Positions 1 to 6,499 are shown, numbered from the stretch's first letter. The stretch is 10,190 bases of DNA from CAYONM01 sp964405325 (GCA_964405325.1 CAYONM010000137.1:1-10190); one strand, 5' to 3'. Translations and numbers: made by a program. Notes: generated from the letters alone by a model not told the origin.

Positions 1-1
1 G

Positions 2-1045
2 GAGTTGCGCGAGATTTGCCGGAGCATCTACCAGGATCTCGCCGTCGCCACGCCGCCGGTGCCGCCACTCGACGAGCTCGTGGTGCCGTCGGAGCCCCCG
101 CCCCCGCCGGCCCCGACGGGGACGACCGGTTCGCATCGCGAGGTGGTCGTCATCAGCGGCAAGGGTGGCACCGGCAAGACCACCGTCACCGCCTGTTTCT
201 GCCAGCTCGCCGAGAGCCCGGTGCTAGCCGACAACGATGTCGATGCGGCCGATCTTCATCTGCTGCTGACACCGCGGATCCGCGAAGGCCAGGATTTCGT
301 CGGTGGCGTGATCGCGACCGTCAACAGCGACGATTGTATCGGCTGCGGTCGCTGTGCCGAGGCCTGTCATTTCGACGCCTTCCGTTTCGATGGCCCGGCG
401 AATGATCTGATCGCCAAGACCTGGCGGATCGATCCCGTGGCCTGCGAGGGCTGCGGGCTCTGTCCGCGCGTCTGCCCGGTGGGGGCCATCACCACCGAAC
501 CCAGCGTGGTCGGGCGCTGGTTTGTGTCGGACACCGATTGGGGTCCCATGGTTCACGCCCGTCTGGGCGTGGCGGCCGAGAACTCCGGCAAGCTGGTCAC
601 CCGCGTCCGGCGCGAGTCCGATCGGGTGGCACGGGAGAACGGACGGTCGCTGATCGTGGGTGACGGCCCTCCCGGTACCGGCTGCCCGGTGATCGCCTCG
701 ATTTCGGGGGCCGATCTGGTGGTGATCGTCACCGAGCCGACCGTCTCGGGCGTCCACGACCTTGAGCGCGTCCTGGGCCTGGCCGCTCATTTCCGCCTGC
801 CGGTAGCGGTCATCGTCAACAAGGCCGATCTCGATGTCACCCAGGCCCGCCGTATCGCCGAGCAGGTCGAACGACACGGCGCACGCCTGATCGGCGAGAT
901 CCCCTTCGATCGGGAGGTCAACGAAGCGCTGATGAACGGCACAACGGTCATCGACCACAAGCGAGGGCCGGCAGCGGCAGCCATCCGTCAGGCCTGGCTG
1001 CAGGTGGAGGCATTGATCAACCCCTCAAGAGTATTATCGGATTGA
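2..1045 (+). CDS. MinD/Mrp-type P-loop ATPase with inserted two-cluster ferredoxin domain (5' end probably outside window)
   Basis: This is a deviant-Walker ATPase of the kind found in Orp and NifX-like gene clusters, thought to handle Fe-S clusters or metal cofactors. Residue numbers count from the TTG at base 5. The deviant Walker A GKGGTGKT is at 52-59, and the acidic Walker A' segment (D76, D78, D80) follows. An inserted bacterial ferredoxin unit has two CxxCxxCxxxC motifs, at C111/114/117/121 and C147/150/153/157, enough for two 4Fe-4S clusters. The family motif DGPPGTGCPV begins at D220. The frame is open to base 2, and the GGAG abutting the TTG is too close to be a ribosome site. The first residues (LREICRSIYQDL) resemble the C-terminal helix of another MinD unit, followed by a proline-rich linker. 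I therefore infer an upstream part, possibly a tandem MinD. The gene converges on the minus-strand operon with 26 bp between stops and no clear terminator. The family assignment is firm; the substrate is unknown. Confidence 0.9.
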   Translation, partial: ELREICRSIYQDLAVATPPVPPLDELVVPSEPPPPPAPTGTTGSHREVVVISGKGGTGKTTVTACFCQLAESPVLADNDVDAADLHLLLTPRIREGQDFVGGVIATVNSDDCIGCGRCAEACHFDAFRFDGPANDLIAKTWRIDPVACEGCGLCPRVCPVGAITTEPSVVGRWFVSDTDWGPMVHARLGVAAENSGKLVTRVRRESDRVARENGRSLIVGDGPPGTGCPVIASISGADLVVIVTEPTVSGVHDLERVLGLAAHFRLPVAVIVNKADLDVTQARRIAEQVERHGARLIGEIPFDREVNEALMNGTTVIDHKRGPAAAAIRQAWLQVEALINPSRVLSD

Positions 1046-1071
1046 TGGTCGGTATCAGCGTCGCCGGAGAG

Positions 1072-2403
1072 TCAGTGGCGCAGAGCCTCTTCGGCGGCGT
1101 TGATCAGCGGGTAGACGATGGGAGAGGCGGTCAGCGCCGGGTGGGTTCCCATCTGGAACCGGGCGATGGTGTCTGCGGTCATCCGCGTCTGCACGCAGGC
1201 GGCGATGGTGTTGACCATTTCCCCGATGGATGCGTTTCCCCGGATCTGACCACCGAGCAATACCAAGGTGCGTTCGTCGAACACCAGTTTGATTTTCATG
1301 AGGGCACTGCCGGGCATGATGCCTGGGTGGCGGTTGGGGGTTTCGGCGGTGCTGCAGATCACCCGGTATCCCATCTTCAGGGCAGCCGTTTCCGTCAACC
1401 CAGCGGTACCCATGGCCAGGTCTCCGATAGCGGTGGACCACACGCCGATGGTGCCCAGGCTCTCCCGTCGGATGGTGTAGAGATTGGCTCCAGCGATCCG
1501 GGCTTCGTGTTGGGCAATGGATGCCAGCTTGAGCGGTGAGGGTCGGCCACCGAAGAAGGAGACCTTCTCTGCGCAATCACCGCACGCGAAGATGGTGGGA
1601 TCAGATGTCAGCATGGTACGATCCACGGCCACAGCGCCGAGCGGCCCCAGAAGGATTTCTGCATCGCGTGCCAAGTCGACATTGGGAGCTGCGCCAATGC
1701 CGATGATGACGATATCGGCCGGAATCTTCTCGCCCTCCTGTACGACGACGGCTTGCACCCGCTCCTGTCCGTCGATGCGCTTGACGACGGTGGATGTTCT
1801 CAAGGCTATCCCCCGCCCGCGGAGATGATCCTGCATCTCATGGCAAAACTCGGCATCGTAGGAAAGGTTGAGGCAACTTTCTGCCATCTCAATCACGGTG
1901 ACCGATTTGTTGCCTCGCTTGTTGATCTCATCGGCGAATTCGATGCCGATGAACCCGCAGCCGAGGATGACAATATTCTGTGCCAGTTCAAGTTCTTCGC
2001 TCAATTGCTGCAGGACCGAAACATCCTTATTGATCGAATAGACACCGGCCAAGTCGACACCTGGGATGGGCGGTTGAACGGCGCGTGTGCCGGTGGCGAG
2101 TACCAGACGATCGTAGGTGATATCGGATTCGTTAGAGAGCAGGCGGTGGTTCTGGCGGTCGATGGCGGTGACATCTGCCAGATGCAGATCGATCCGATGT
2201 TTTTGCAGGATGCTGTCGGGGATGAGGTTCTGATCGCACGATTCCAAGGTGCCGTAAACATAGGGGATGCCGCAGGGGATGGGGACCTGTTGTTCACGCC
2301 GAACGAGTAGAATCTGTTTATCCGGATGGAAACGGCGGGCGGTAATGGCGGCGGTGATGCCGGCAGCACTGCCGCCAAGAATGGCAATATCGGTTGTGGT
2401 CAT
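1072..2403 (-). CDS. FAD/NAD(P)-dependent disulfide oxidoreductase, CoA-disulfide reductase/NADH oxidase-like
   Basis: A 443-residue class II pyridine nucleotide-disulfide oxidoreductase, normal length for the CoA-disulfide reductase/NADH oxidase/peroxidase group. The FAD-binding motif GGSAAG is at 10-15, the single redox-active cysteine is C44 in PCGIPY, and ATGTR is at 103-107. The NAD(P) Rossmann motif GCGFIG is at 148-153, the second FAD motif CGDCAE at 274-279, and a dimerisation domain follows. A single Cys at this position, not a CxxxxC pair, is the signature of enzymes working through a Cys-S-S-CoA or sulfenate intermediate. In this family that means reduction of CoA disulfides, persulfides, peroxide or O2; the substrate cannot be told from sequence. 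It is cytosolic, with no signal peptide. The start ATG overlaps the upstream radical SAM stop (ATGA), with GGAG about 6 nt before it. As last gene of the operon it may supply electrons or protect the module from oxidants. Confidence 0.9.
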   Translation of the reverse strand: MTTTDIAILGGSAAGITAAITARRFHPDKQILLVRREQQVPIPCGIPYVYGTLESCDQNLIPDSILQKHRIDLHLADVTAIDRQNHRLLSNESDITYDRLVLATGTRAVQPPIPGVDLAGVYSINKDVSVLQQLSEELELAQNIVILGCGFIGIEFADEINKRGNKSVTVIEMAESCLNLSYDAEFCHEMQDHLRGRGIALRTSTVVKRIDGQERVQAVVVQEGEKIPADIVIIGIGAAPNVDLARDAEILLGPLGAVAVDRTMLTSDPTIFACGDCAEKVSFFGGRPSPLKLASIAQHEARIAGANLYTIRRESLGTIGVWSTAIGDLAMGTAGLTETAALKMGYRVICSTAETPNRHPGIMPGSALMKIKLVFDERTLVLLGGQIRGNASIGEMVNTIAACVQTRMTADTIARFQMGTHPALTASPIVYPLINAAEEALRH

Positions 2404-3350
2404 GGGTACTCCAGGTGCTTGGGATGGGCGGCCTTGGCCGCAGCGGTATAGAAGGTCTGGCGTTCTTTCGGGAGGACGGCGATCAGGCCGTGGTGCTCCA
2501 ATCGTCCGAGGTGTTTTGCCGCCTCATGGGGATGCATGCCCGCAGCGCGGGCGATCTCCTCCAGGGAGCATGGTCTCCTTCGGATCATAGCGAGGAGGTC
2601 AAGTCCTGGATCAGCTCCGTCCATCCATTCGGAAACACCCTGGTCGGAGATGACTTCGGCGCATGGGGTGAAAAGATGGCGGAGTTTGTTTAGGGTGCCA
2701 CGGTCGACCCGCAAAGCCTTGCCTGCCAGCGAGGGCCGTTCGACGGTGTTGAGTTGGATCTTGTCTGGTCGGCAACTACGAGCGGCTGCGGCGATGGCTT
2801 GTACCGATTCCAGGTGGCTGTTGATTCCGGCTACGAGCATGACTTCCAGCCAGATGCGGCCGGCGTAAACAGCCCGGAATTCTCGCAGACCGCTTATCAT
2901 GCGTTCCCAGGTGATGTCCGGATGCGGACGGTTGATCGCCTGGAAGGTTTTGTCGTCGCCGGCATCCAGGGAGGGAACGACCAGATGGGCGGCTGCGAGC
3001 TGTTGCCGAACCGCATCCTGCCACAGCAGGGAACCATTGGTGATGACGGCGACGGGGATGTCGGTGAGGCTGCGGATTCCATCGATGATCGCGCCGATGT
3101 CCGCATGCAGGGTCGGTTCTCCGGAACCGCCAAGGGTGATGTAATCGGGGGCCGAAGCGAGATGGTCTCGGAGTTCGGAGAGAAGATCATCCACTGGCAC
3201 GTGGACGCCGCGTTGGGCGGTGAGGTCCGTTGTTCGACCCAGTTGGCAATAGATGCAGTCGTAGGAGCAGGTCTTAGGGGTCATCAGATCCAATCCCAGG
3301 GAACGCCCCAAGCGACGGGAAAGGACTGGACCGTAGATGTATGATTTCAT
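2400..3350 (-). CDS. Radical SAM protein with C-terminal winged-helix-like domain
   Basis: A 316-residue radical SAM enzyme resembling the COG0731 group (Fe-S oxidoreductases related to wyosine-type enzymes). The cluster motif CSYDCIYC gives C28, C32 and C35 (CX3CX2C) for the SAM-binding 4Fe-4S cluster. GGSGEPTLH at 74-82 is the usual 'GGE' strand that contacts SAM. After the barrel, residues about 242-295 (SLEEIARAAGMHPHEAAKHL and onward) read like a winged helix-turn-helix. The ATG at 3350 is chosen over an in-frame TTG at 3392 because it overlaps the FmdB-type stop as ATGA and its N-terminus matches the family; its ribosome site is weak, consistent with coupling. The neighbours suggest maturation or repair of a metal or Fe-S protein, but the reaction is not known. 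There is no second Fe-S motif of the SPASM type. The radical SAM call is firm; the specific function is open. Confidence 0.9.
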   Translation of the reverse strand: MKSYIYGPVLSRRLGRSLGLDLMTPKTCSYDCIYCQLGRTTDLTAQRGVHVPVDDLLSELRDHLASAPDYITLGGSGEPTLHADIGAIIDGIRSLTDIPVAVITNGSLLWQDAVRQQLAAAHLVVPSLDAGDDKTFQAINRPHPDITWERMISGLREFRAVYAGRIWLEVMLVAGINSHLESVQAIAAAARSCRPDKIQLNTVERPSLAGKALRVDRGTLNKLRHLFTPCAEVISDQGVSEWMDGADPGLDLLAMIRRRPCSLEEIARAAGMHPHEAAKHLGRLEHHGLIAVLPKERQTFYTAAAKAAHPKHLEYP

Positions 3351-3604
3351 CTGTCGCAGGATCCATCGGCGCAGGGTGAAGCCAATCCGCAACAGGGCGT
3401 ACTACGATCGCAGGAGGTGGTCCCAGGGGCCTGGCATGCGGCAGCGTTTCCCCCGTGAACAATAAACCCGGTTCCACCGCTGATAAGCCGGCGTACCGAA
3501 CCCCCGCAGCGCGGACAAATCTTCAGATGTTCGTCCGACATTTTTTGCTGGAATTCGAAGCAGTGTCCACAGGTATCGCAGCGGTAATCGTACATTGGCA
3601 TCAT
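3347..3604 (-). CDS. FmdB-type zinc-ribbon small protein with Cys-rich tail
   Basis: An 85-residue protein of the FmdB putative regulatory family. The N-terminus MYDYRCDTCGHCFE and the later CPRCGG supply CxxC pairs at C9/C12 and C30/C33, the standard zinc ribbon, followed by the family's SVRRLISGG segment. The C-terminal third has six more cysteines (C57, C65, C71, C72, C78, C83) and could bind a second metal; this tail is richer than the ribbon needs. The start codon directly abuts the preceding stop (TGAATG), with GGAGG 5 nt upstream; a second ATG follows immediately and either could be used. FmdB proteins were named from formamidase and methanogen operons, and their molecular role is poorly established. 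Here the protein sits between a flavin protein and a radical SAM enzyme in one coupled operon. Confidence 0.85.
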   Translation of the reverse strand: MMPMYDYRCDTCGHCFEFQQKMSDEHLKICPRCGGSVRRLISGGTGFIVHGGNAAACQAPGTTSCDRSTPCCGLASPCADGSCDR

Positions 3605-3988
3605 TCATTCCTCCAGTCGATTGGCGCCGTTCCATGCCGATTCGACGACCAGGACAGCGGCGGCATGCCCCGGATGCTGCGGTGGATTGATCGCCTTCAT
3701 CGCCTCGAATAAGGGGCCATCCTGATGATATTCCAAGCGTCCCTTGATCTGATAGGCCTTCTTGTCGGTATCTATGAAGAGCAGGCAACCGTGCTGGCTG
3801 CCCTTCAGGATGTTATGGCGGGTTTTGTCGAAATAGTTGTCGGCGACGATGACCCGATCATCGCCATGGATTCCTGCACAGGCGACATAGACCGAGTTCG
3901 GGACTCCGGTGGCATCGACGGTGGTGAGGATGGCGGGGCCGTTGCGTTGCTCCCACGCTTGTTTGACGATGTCGGGCAATGTGCTCAT
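3605..3988 (-). CDS. Pyridoxamine 5'-phosphate oxidase-fold flavin-binding protein
   Basis: A 127-residue protein with the split-barrel flavin-binding fold related to PNP oxidase, close to the small predicted flavin-nucleotide-binding proteins common in anaerobes. Recognisable parts are the N-terminal helix MSTLPDIVKQAWEQ, the strand pair ILTTVDATGVPNSVYV, the DRVIVADNYFDKTRHNI segment typical of the FMN phosphate region, and LLFIDTDKKAYQIKGRLEY, the barrel strands. The length fits a single-domain member that would dimerise. True PNP oxidase activity is unlikely because of the small size; FMN binding and electron transfer or flavin shuttling is the family expectation. The start overlaps the NifX-like stop as ATGA, with AAGGAG 7 nt upstream. 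The substrate is unknown. Confidence 0.85.
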   Translation of the reverse strand: MSTLPDIVKQAWEQRNGPAILTTVDATGVPNSVYVACAGIHGDDRVIVADNYFDKTRHNILKGSQHGCLLFIDTDKKAYQIKGRLEYHQDGPLFEAMKAINPPQHPGHAAAVLVVESAWNGANRLEE

Positions 3989-4377
3989 GAATGCGCTCCT
4001 TGTGGATGTGTTGGTGGGTCGGTTTCGGCGTTCGCATGTTCGGTGTCGCTACCAGGCATGCGGAAGGCGGGATGATCAAGTTCGTCGCGGATGAAGGCAG
4101 CGAGGACCGTTTCGACCTCGCCGCAGACTTCAGCAATGATACGGATTCCATGCCCTCTCAGCGCCGCGGCATACTCCCGGGAAATGGCCCCGCAGATCAA
4201 CACGCTCACGCGGTGGTGGGTCACGGTCAGAGCCCGGCTGCGAGGATCTTCCCGATCGAGTTGCATCTCGACGCGAGCGGTCACGAGCCCGTCGGTACAA
4301 TCGACGAGGACGAGATTGCTGGAGACATCGAAGACAGGACTGATTCGACCCTGCCATTGGGCGATGGCGACTCTCAT
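3985..4377 (-). CDS. NifX/NifB-C-terminal (orange-protein type) iron-molybdenum cofactor-binding family protein
   Basis: A 130-residue member of the dinitrogenase iron-molybdenum cofactor family (NifX, NafY, C-terminal NifB, MTH1175, Orp). The N-terminus MRVAIAQWQGRISPVFDVS is the conserved first strand and loop, with SPVFD the family hallmark; VSVLICGAISREYAAALRGHGI is the second half of the ribonuclease-H-like fold. A histidine- and acid-rich tail (about residues 111-130) could bind metal. Such proteins bind or carry Fe-Mo or Mo-Cu type clusters and work with MinD-type ATPases. No nif structural genes are visible, so the Orp/MTH1175 side of the family is favoured over nitrogenase assembly. 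The start is fixed by the conserved N-terminus. No ribosome binding site is seen, which fits a nearly leaderless message from the sigma54 promoter just upstream. It is the first gene of the five-gene operon. Confidence 0.88.
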   Translation of the reverse strand: MRVAIAQWQGRISPVFDVSSNLVLVDCTDGLVTARVEMQLDREDPRSRALTVTHHRVSVLICGAISREYAAALRGHGIRIIAEVCGEVETVLAAFIRDELDHPAFRMPGSDTEHANAETDPPTHPQGAHS

Positions 4378-4391
4378 GGATGCCGTGCAAA

Positions 4392-4407
4392 AGCATGTAG
4401 CGTGCCA
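4392..4407 (-). promoter_or_regulatory. sigma54 (-24/-12) promoter of the NifX-like operon
   Basis: Read on the minus strand, the sequence is TGGCACG-CTAC-ATGCT. It matches the sigma54 consensus TGGCACG-N4-TTGCW at all but one position, and the GG-to-GC spacing is exact. The predicted transcription start is about base 4381, only about 4 bases before the ATG at 4377. The divergent neighbour is a sigma54-dependent activator, which strongly supports the call. Confidence 0.85.
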
Positions 4408-4423
4408 TGGCCAGCTGAATACA

Positions 4424-4442
4424 TGCAACTCAAATCCTGCAA
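4424..4442. promoter_or_regulatory. Candidate activator-binding site 1 (TGCA-N11-TGCA dyad)
   Basis: The 19-mer TGCAACTCAAATCCTGCAA has TGCA at both ends of a near-palindrome and shares TGCA-N7-ATCCTGCAA with the second site at 4513-4531. Its centre lies about 52 bp upstream of the predicted sigma54 start. It is a candidate enhancer site for the divergent activator; the binding partner is inferred from position and from the pairing only. Confidence 0.55.
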
Positions 4443-4512
4443 GGCGTTTATGTTTTAGGGACGGCTTCGTCGCCACAAAGACGACTATGCGAGCTGCACT
4501 GAAAGGTTCACT

Positions 4513-4531
4513 TGCATCGTGCATCCTGCAA
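4513..4531. promoter_or_regulatory. Candidate activator-binding site 2 (TGCA-N11-TGCA dyad)
   Basis: The 19-mer TGCATCGTGCATCCTGCAA agrees with site 1 at the first four and last nine bases. With the preceding T it forms the inverted repeat TTGCA-N10-TGCAA. Its centre is about 141 bp upstream of the sigma54 start, a typical enhancer distance, and about 40 bp before the activator's own ATG, so it could also serve autoregulation. Confidence 0.6.
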
Positions 4532-4561
4532 TGATCGTGACCTGTCGAGGAGGCGGATTCC

Positions 4562-5926
4562 ATGGCCGTTGACACCTTCATCCAACAGGGGATGTCTGTT
4601 CTCGATTCGATCAACGAAGGGGTCTTCGCCGTCGATTCCCAGTGGCGGATCACCGCCTTCAACCGGGCCGCAGAGGTTATCACCGGGGTATCGCGCCAGC
4701 ATGCTCTCGACAGTCGGTGTTGTGATGTCTTCCGTGCGGACATCTGCGAGCGTGATTGCGCGTTGCGCCGCACCATGGCTGACAGTGAACCGGTCATCAA
4801 CGCCACCGCGCATATCATCAATCGCGACGGTGATCGCGTGCCGATTCGCATTTCCACGGCCTTGCTGAAGGATGCGCATGGCCGGATCATCGGCGGCGTG
4901 GAGACCTTCCAGGATCTGTCCCAGATCGAGCAGTTGCAGCGAGCCTTGCACGATCGCTACACCTTTGAGGACATCGTCGGTCGCAGTCCGGCCATGCGTC
5001 GCCTCTTCGACATCCTTCCGCAGATCGCCGACAGCAGCAGTACGGTGTTGGTCGAAGGGCCCAGCGGTACCGGCAAGGAACTCTTCGCCCGCGCGATCCA
5101 CCATCTTTCGCCGCGACGGGATGGTCCCTTCATCGCCGTGAACTGCGCTGCGTTGCCGGATAGTCTCTTGGAGAGCGAACTCTTCGGTCATGTGGCCGGA
5201 GCCTTCACCGACGCCCGGCAGGACAAACCTGGGCGGTTTGCGCGTGCCGATGGTGGAACCATCTTCCTTGATGAGATCGGCGATATCTCGCCCGCCTTGC
5301 AGGTCCGCCTGCTGCGGATCCTCCAAGAGCGGGTGGTGGAGCCCTTGGGGGGGATCGCCCCGGTACCGATTGATGTGCGGATCATCGCCGCGACCAACCG
5401 TTCCCTGTCCGATCTGGTTGCGGGAGGCACCTACCGTGAGGATCTCTACTATCGGGTGCGGGTCATCCACCTCGCCTTGCCCAGCCTCGCGCAACGCCGT
5501 GAGGATATCCCCCTGCTGGTCGAGCACTTGATCAGGAAATTCAACCATCTGCAGAGCAGGGATGTCGCCGGGGTGTCGCCGGGGGTGATCGCCCGCTTGA
5601 TGACCCACGCTTTCCCGGGCAATGTACGCGAACTTGAAAATATCATCGAACAGGCCTTTGTGTTGTGTCGCGGAGCCATGATCGAGGTGGAACACCTGCC
5701 GGGTGAATTGAGGTCTCTAGCAGACGGTGAACAATCTGACTCCCAGACCCTCGACCTCGCGGTGATGGAACGGCGGTGTATCGAACGGGCCTTGGGCCGG
5801 CATGACGGCAACCGAACCTTGGCGGCTACCGACCTCGGGATCGATATCAGCACCCTGTACCGGAAGATCCAGGCCAATGCCATTCCGGTGCCGGATCGTG
5901 ATGGCCGTGGGCGACGGCCACGATAG
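4562..5926 (+). CDS. PAS-AAA+-Fis sigma54-dependent transcriptional activator, OrpR-like
   Basis: A 454-residue bacterial enhancer-binding protein. A PAS sensor domain spans about 10-120 and carries C53, C54, C62 and C66 (CC-x7-C-x3-C). The AAA+ domain (about 138-380) has Walker A GPSGTGKE at 156-163, the sigma54-contact loop GAFTDA at 213-218 in place of the usual GAFTGA, Walker B IFLDE at 234-238 and arginines R312 and R318 in YREDLYYRV. A Fis-type helix-turn-helix is at about 412-437. No receiver domain is present, so control is by a ligand or cofactor, not a histidine kinase. The cysteine set matches regulators of the OrpR type, where the PAS domain holds an Fe-S cluster; redox sensing is inferred here. 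The start is supported by AGGAGG 8 nt upstream. It is divergent from the sigma54-driven operon, its most likely target. Confidence 0.92.
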   Translation: MAVDTFIQQGMSVLDSINEGVFAVDSQWRITAFNRAAEVITGVSRQHALDSRCCDVFRADICERDCALRRTMADSEPVINATAHIINRDGDRVPIRISTALLKDAHGRIIGGVETFQDLSQIEQLQRALHDRYTFEDIVGRSPAMRRLFDILPQIADSSSTVLVEGPSGTGKELFARAIHHLSPRRDGPFIAVNCAALPDSLLESELFGHVAGAFTDARQDKPGRFARADGGTIFLDEIGDISPALQVRLLRILQERVVEPLGGIAPVPIDVRIIAATNRSLSDLVAGGTYREDLYYRVRVIHLALPSLAQRREDIPLLVEHLIRKFNHLQSRDVAGVSPGVIARLMTHAFPGNVRELENIIEQAFVLCRGAMIEVEHLPGELRSLADGEQSDSQTLDLAVMERRCIERALGRHDGNRTLAATDLGIDISTLYRKIQANAIPVPDRDGRGRRPR

Positions 5927-5927
5927 G

Positions 5928-5942
5928 CGTGCATCCTGCACG
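5928..5942 (+). repeat. Short hairpin after the regulator (possible weak terminator)
   Basis: CGTGCA-TCC-TGCACG forms a perfect 6-bp stem with a 3-nt loop two bases after the regulator stop, followed by GTTGTTCT, which is only partly T-rich. It is short for an intrinsic terminator. The 13-mer CGTGCATCCTGCA is identical to bases 4518-4530 inside candidate activator site 2, so it may instead be a binding half-site. The rest of 5943-5996 shows no recognisable feature. Confidence 0.35.
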
Positions 5943-5996
5943 GTTGTTCTCGGTCCGCCGTCGCGGGATAATCCTAAGTGCATTCTTGATAAGTTC

Positions 5997-6499
5997 TTAT
6001 GTATACGGTTTGTTGGCATCAGGCTCGTTGAGCTGGATCAACTGGCTGAGGTAGGTGAGCCCGTCGACCTCTTGCATCTGGCGCCGAGCGAGCGCATTGC
6101 GCTCCTCCAAGATCTCGACCTCGGCGGTATAGGTAGCGAGGTCGATGGCGCCGGCCTCAAGCTGCGTTTCGAGTTCCTCCTGGCGCTGGGCGCCGTTGCG
6201 CAAGGTCAGGTCGGCCATCCCCCGCCTGCTATCGAGATGCCTGGGAACCTCCTGGATTGCATCCTGGGCCAGCGTCACCAAACCTTGGCCCATGTGCTCC
6301 AGGGCTTGGTACAGACTGTCGAGCACCATGACATCGACCGTTTCCATCGGCACCCGCCCCGCCCCGCAGCCGGCGCCGCTGCTGCGCGAGCGGCACTGGT
6401 AGACGACCTCGCCGGAACTGAGTCGCCGCGTCGTGACTTTCTCGCCGCAACGATGGTAGCAGGCGATGCCACCAAGCCAGGTTCGAGGTTTTTTGTTGC
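5997..6499 (-). pseudogene. C-terminal fragment of a large serine recombinase, cut by the assembly gap
   Basis: The minus-strand frame runs from the gap to a TAA at 5997-5999 (about 167 codons). It begins near a zinc beta-ribbon (WLGGIACYHRCGEKV, then YQCRSRSSGAGCGAGRVPM) and continues into a coiled-coil-like helical region rich in Q, E and L, ending near LSQLIQLNEPDANKPYT. This is the C-terminal architecture of large serine recombinases used by integrative elements. The catalytic N-terminal domain would lie in or beyond the gap and is not seen, so whether the gene was intact cannot be judged; the adjacent unrelated transposase piece suggests a remnant. The family call rests on the cysteine pattern and the domain order, and is moderate. 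Confidence 0.55.

Noticed and set aside
1042..2310. Several plus-strand open frames over the oxidoreductase
   Set aside because: They are antisense shadows of a gene with clear FAD and NAD motifs.
3351..3392. Upstream TTG start for the radical SAM protein
   Set aside because: It would overlap the FmdB-type gene by 46 bases and lacks family-like residues; the ATG at 3350 gives an ATGA coupling.
3985..4377. Reading the NifX-like gene as part of a nitrogen-fixation cluster
   Set aside because: No nif structural or core assembly genes are present in the window; the MinD partner and OrpR-like regulator fit the Orp side of the family better.
4378..4890. N-terminal extension of the NifX-like gene
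   Set aside because: The extension reads through the divergent promoter region and antisense to the regulator; the conserved family N-terminus starts at 4377.
4508..5695. 395-codon open frame on the minus strand
   Set aside because: It lies wholly antisense to the sigma54 activator, has no recognisable domain, and arises from the high GC content.
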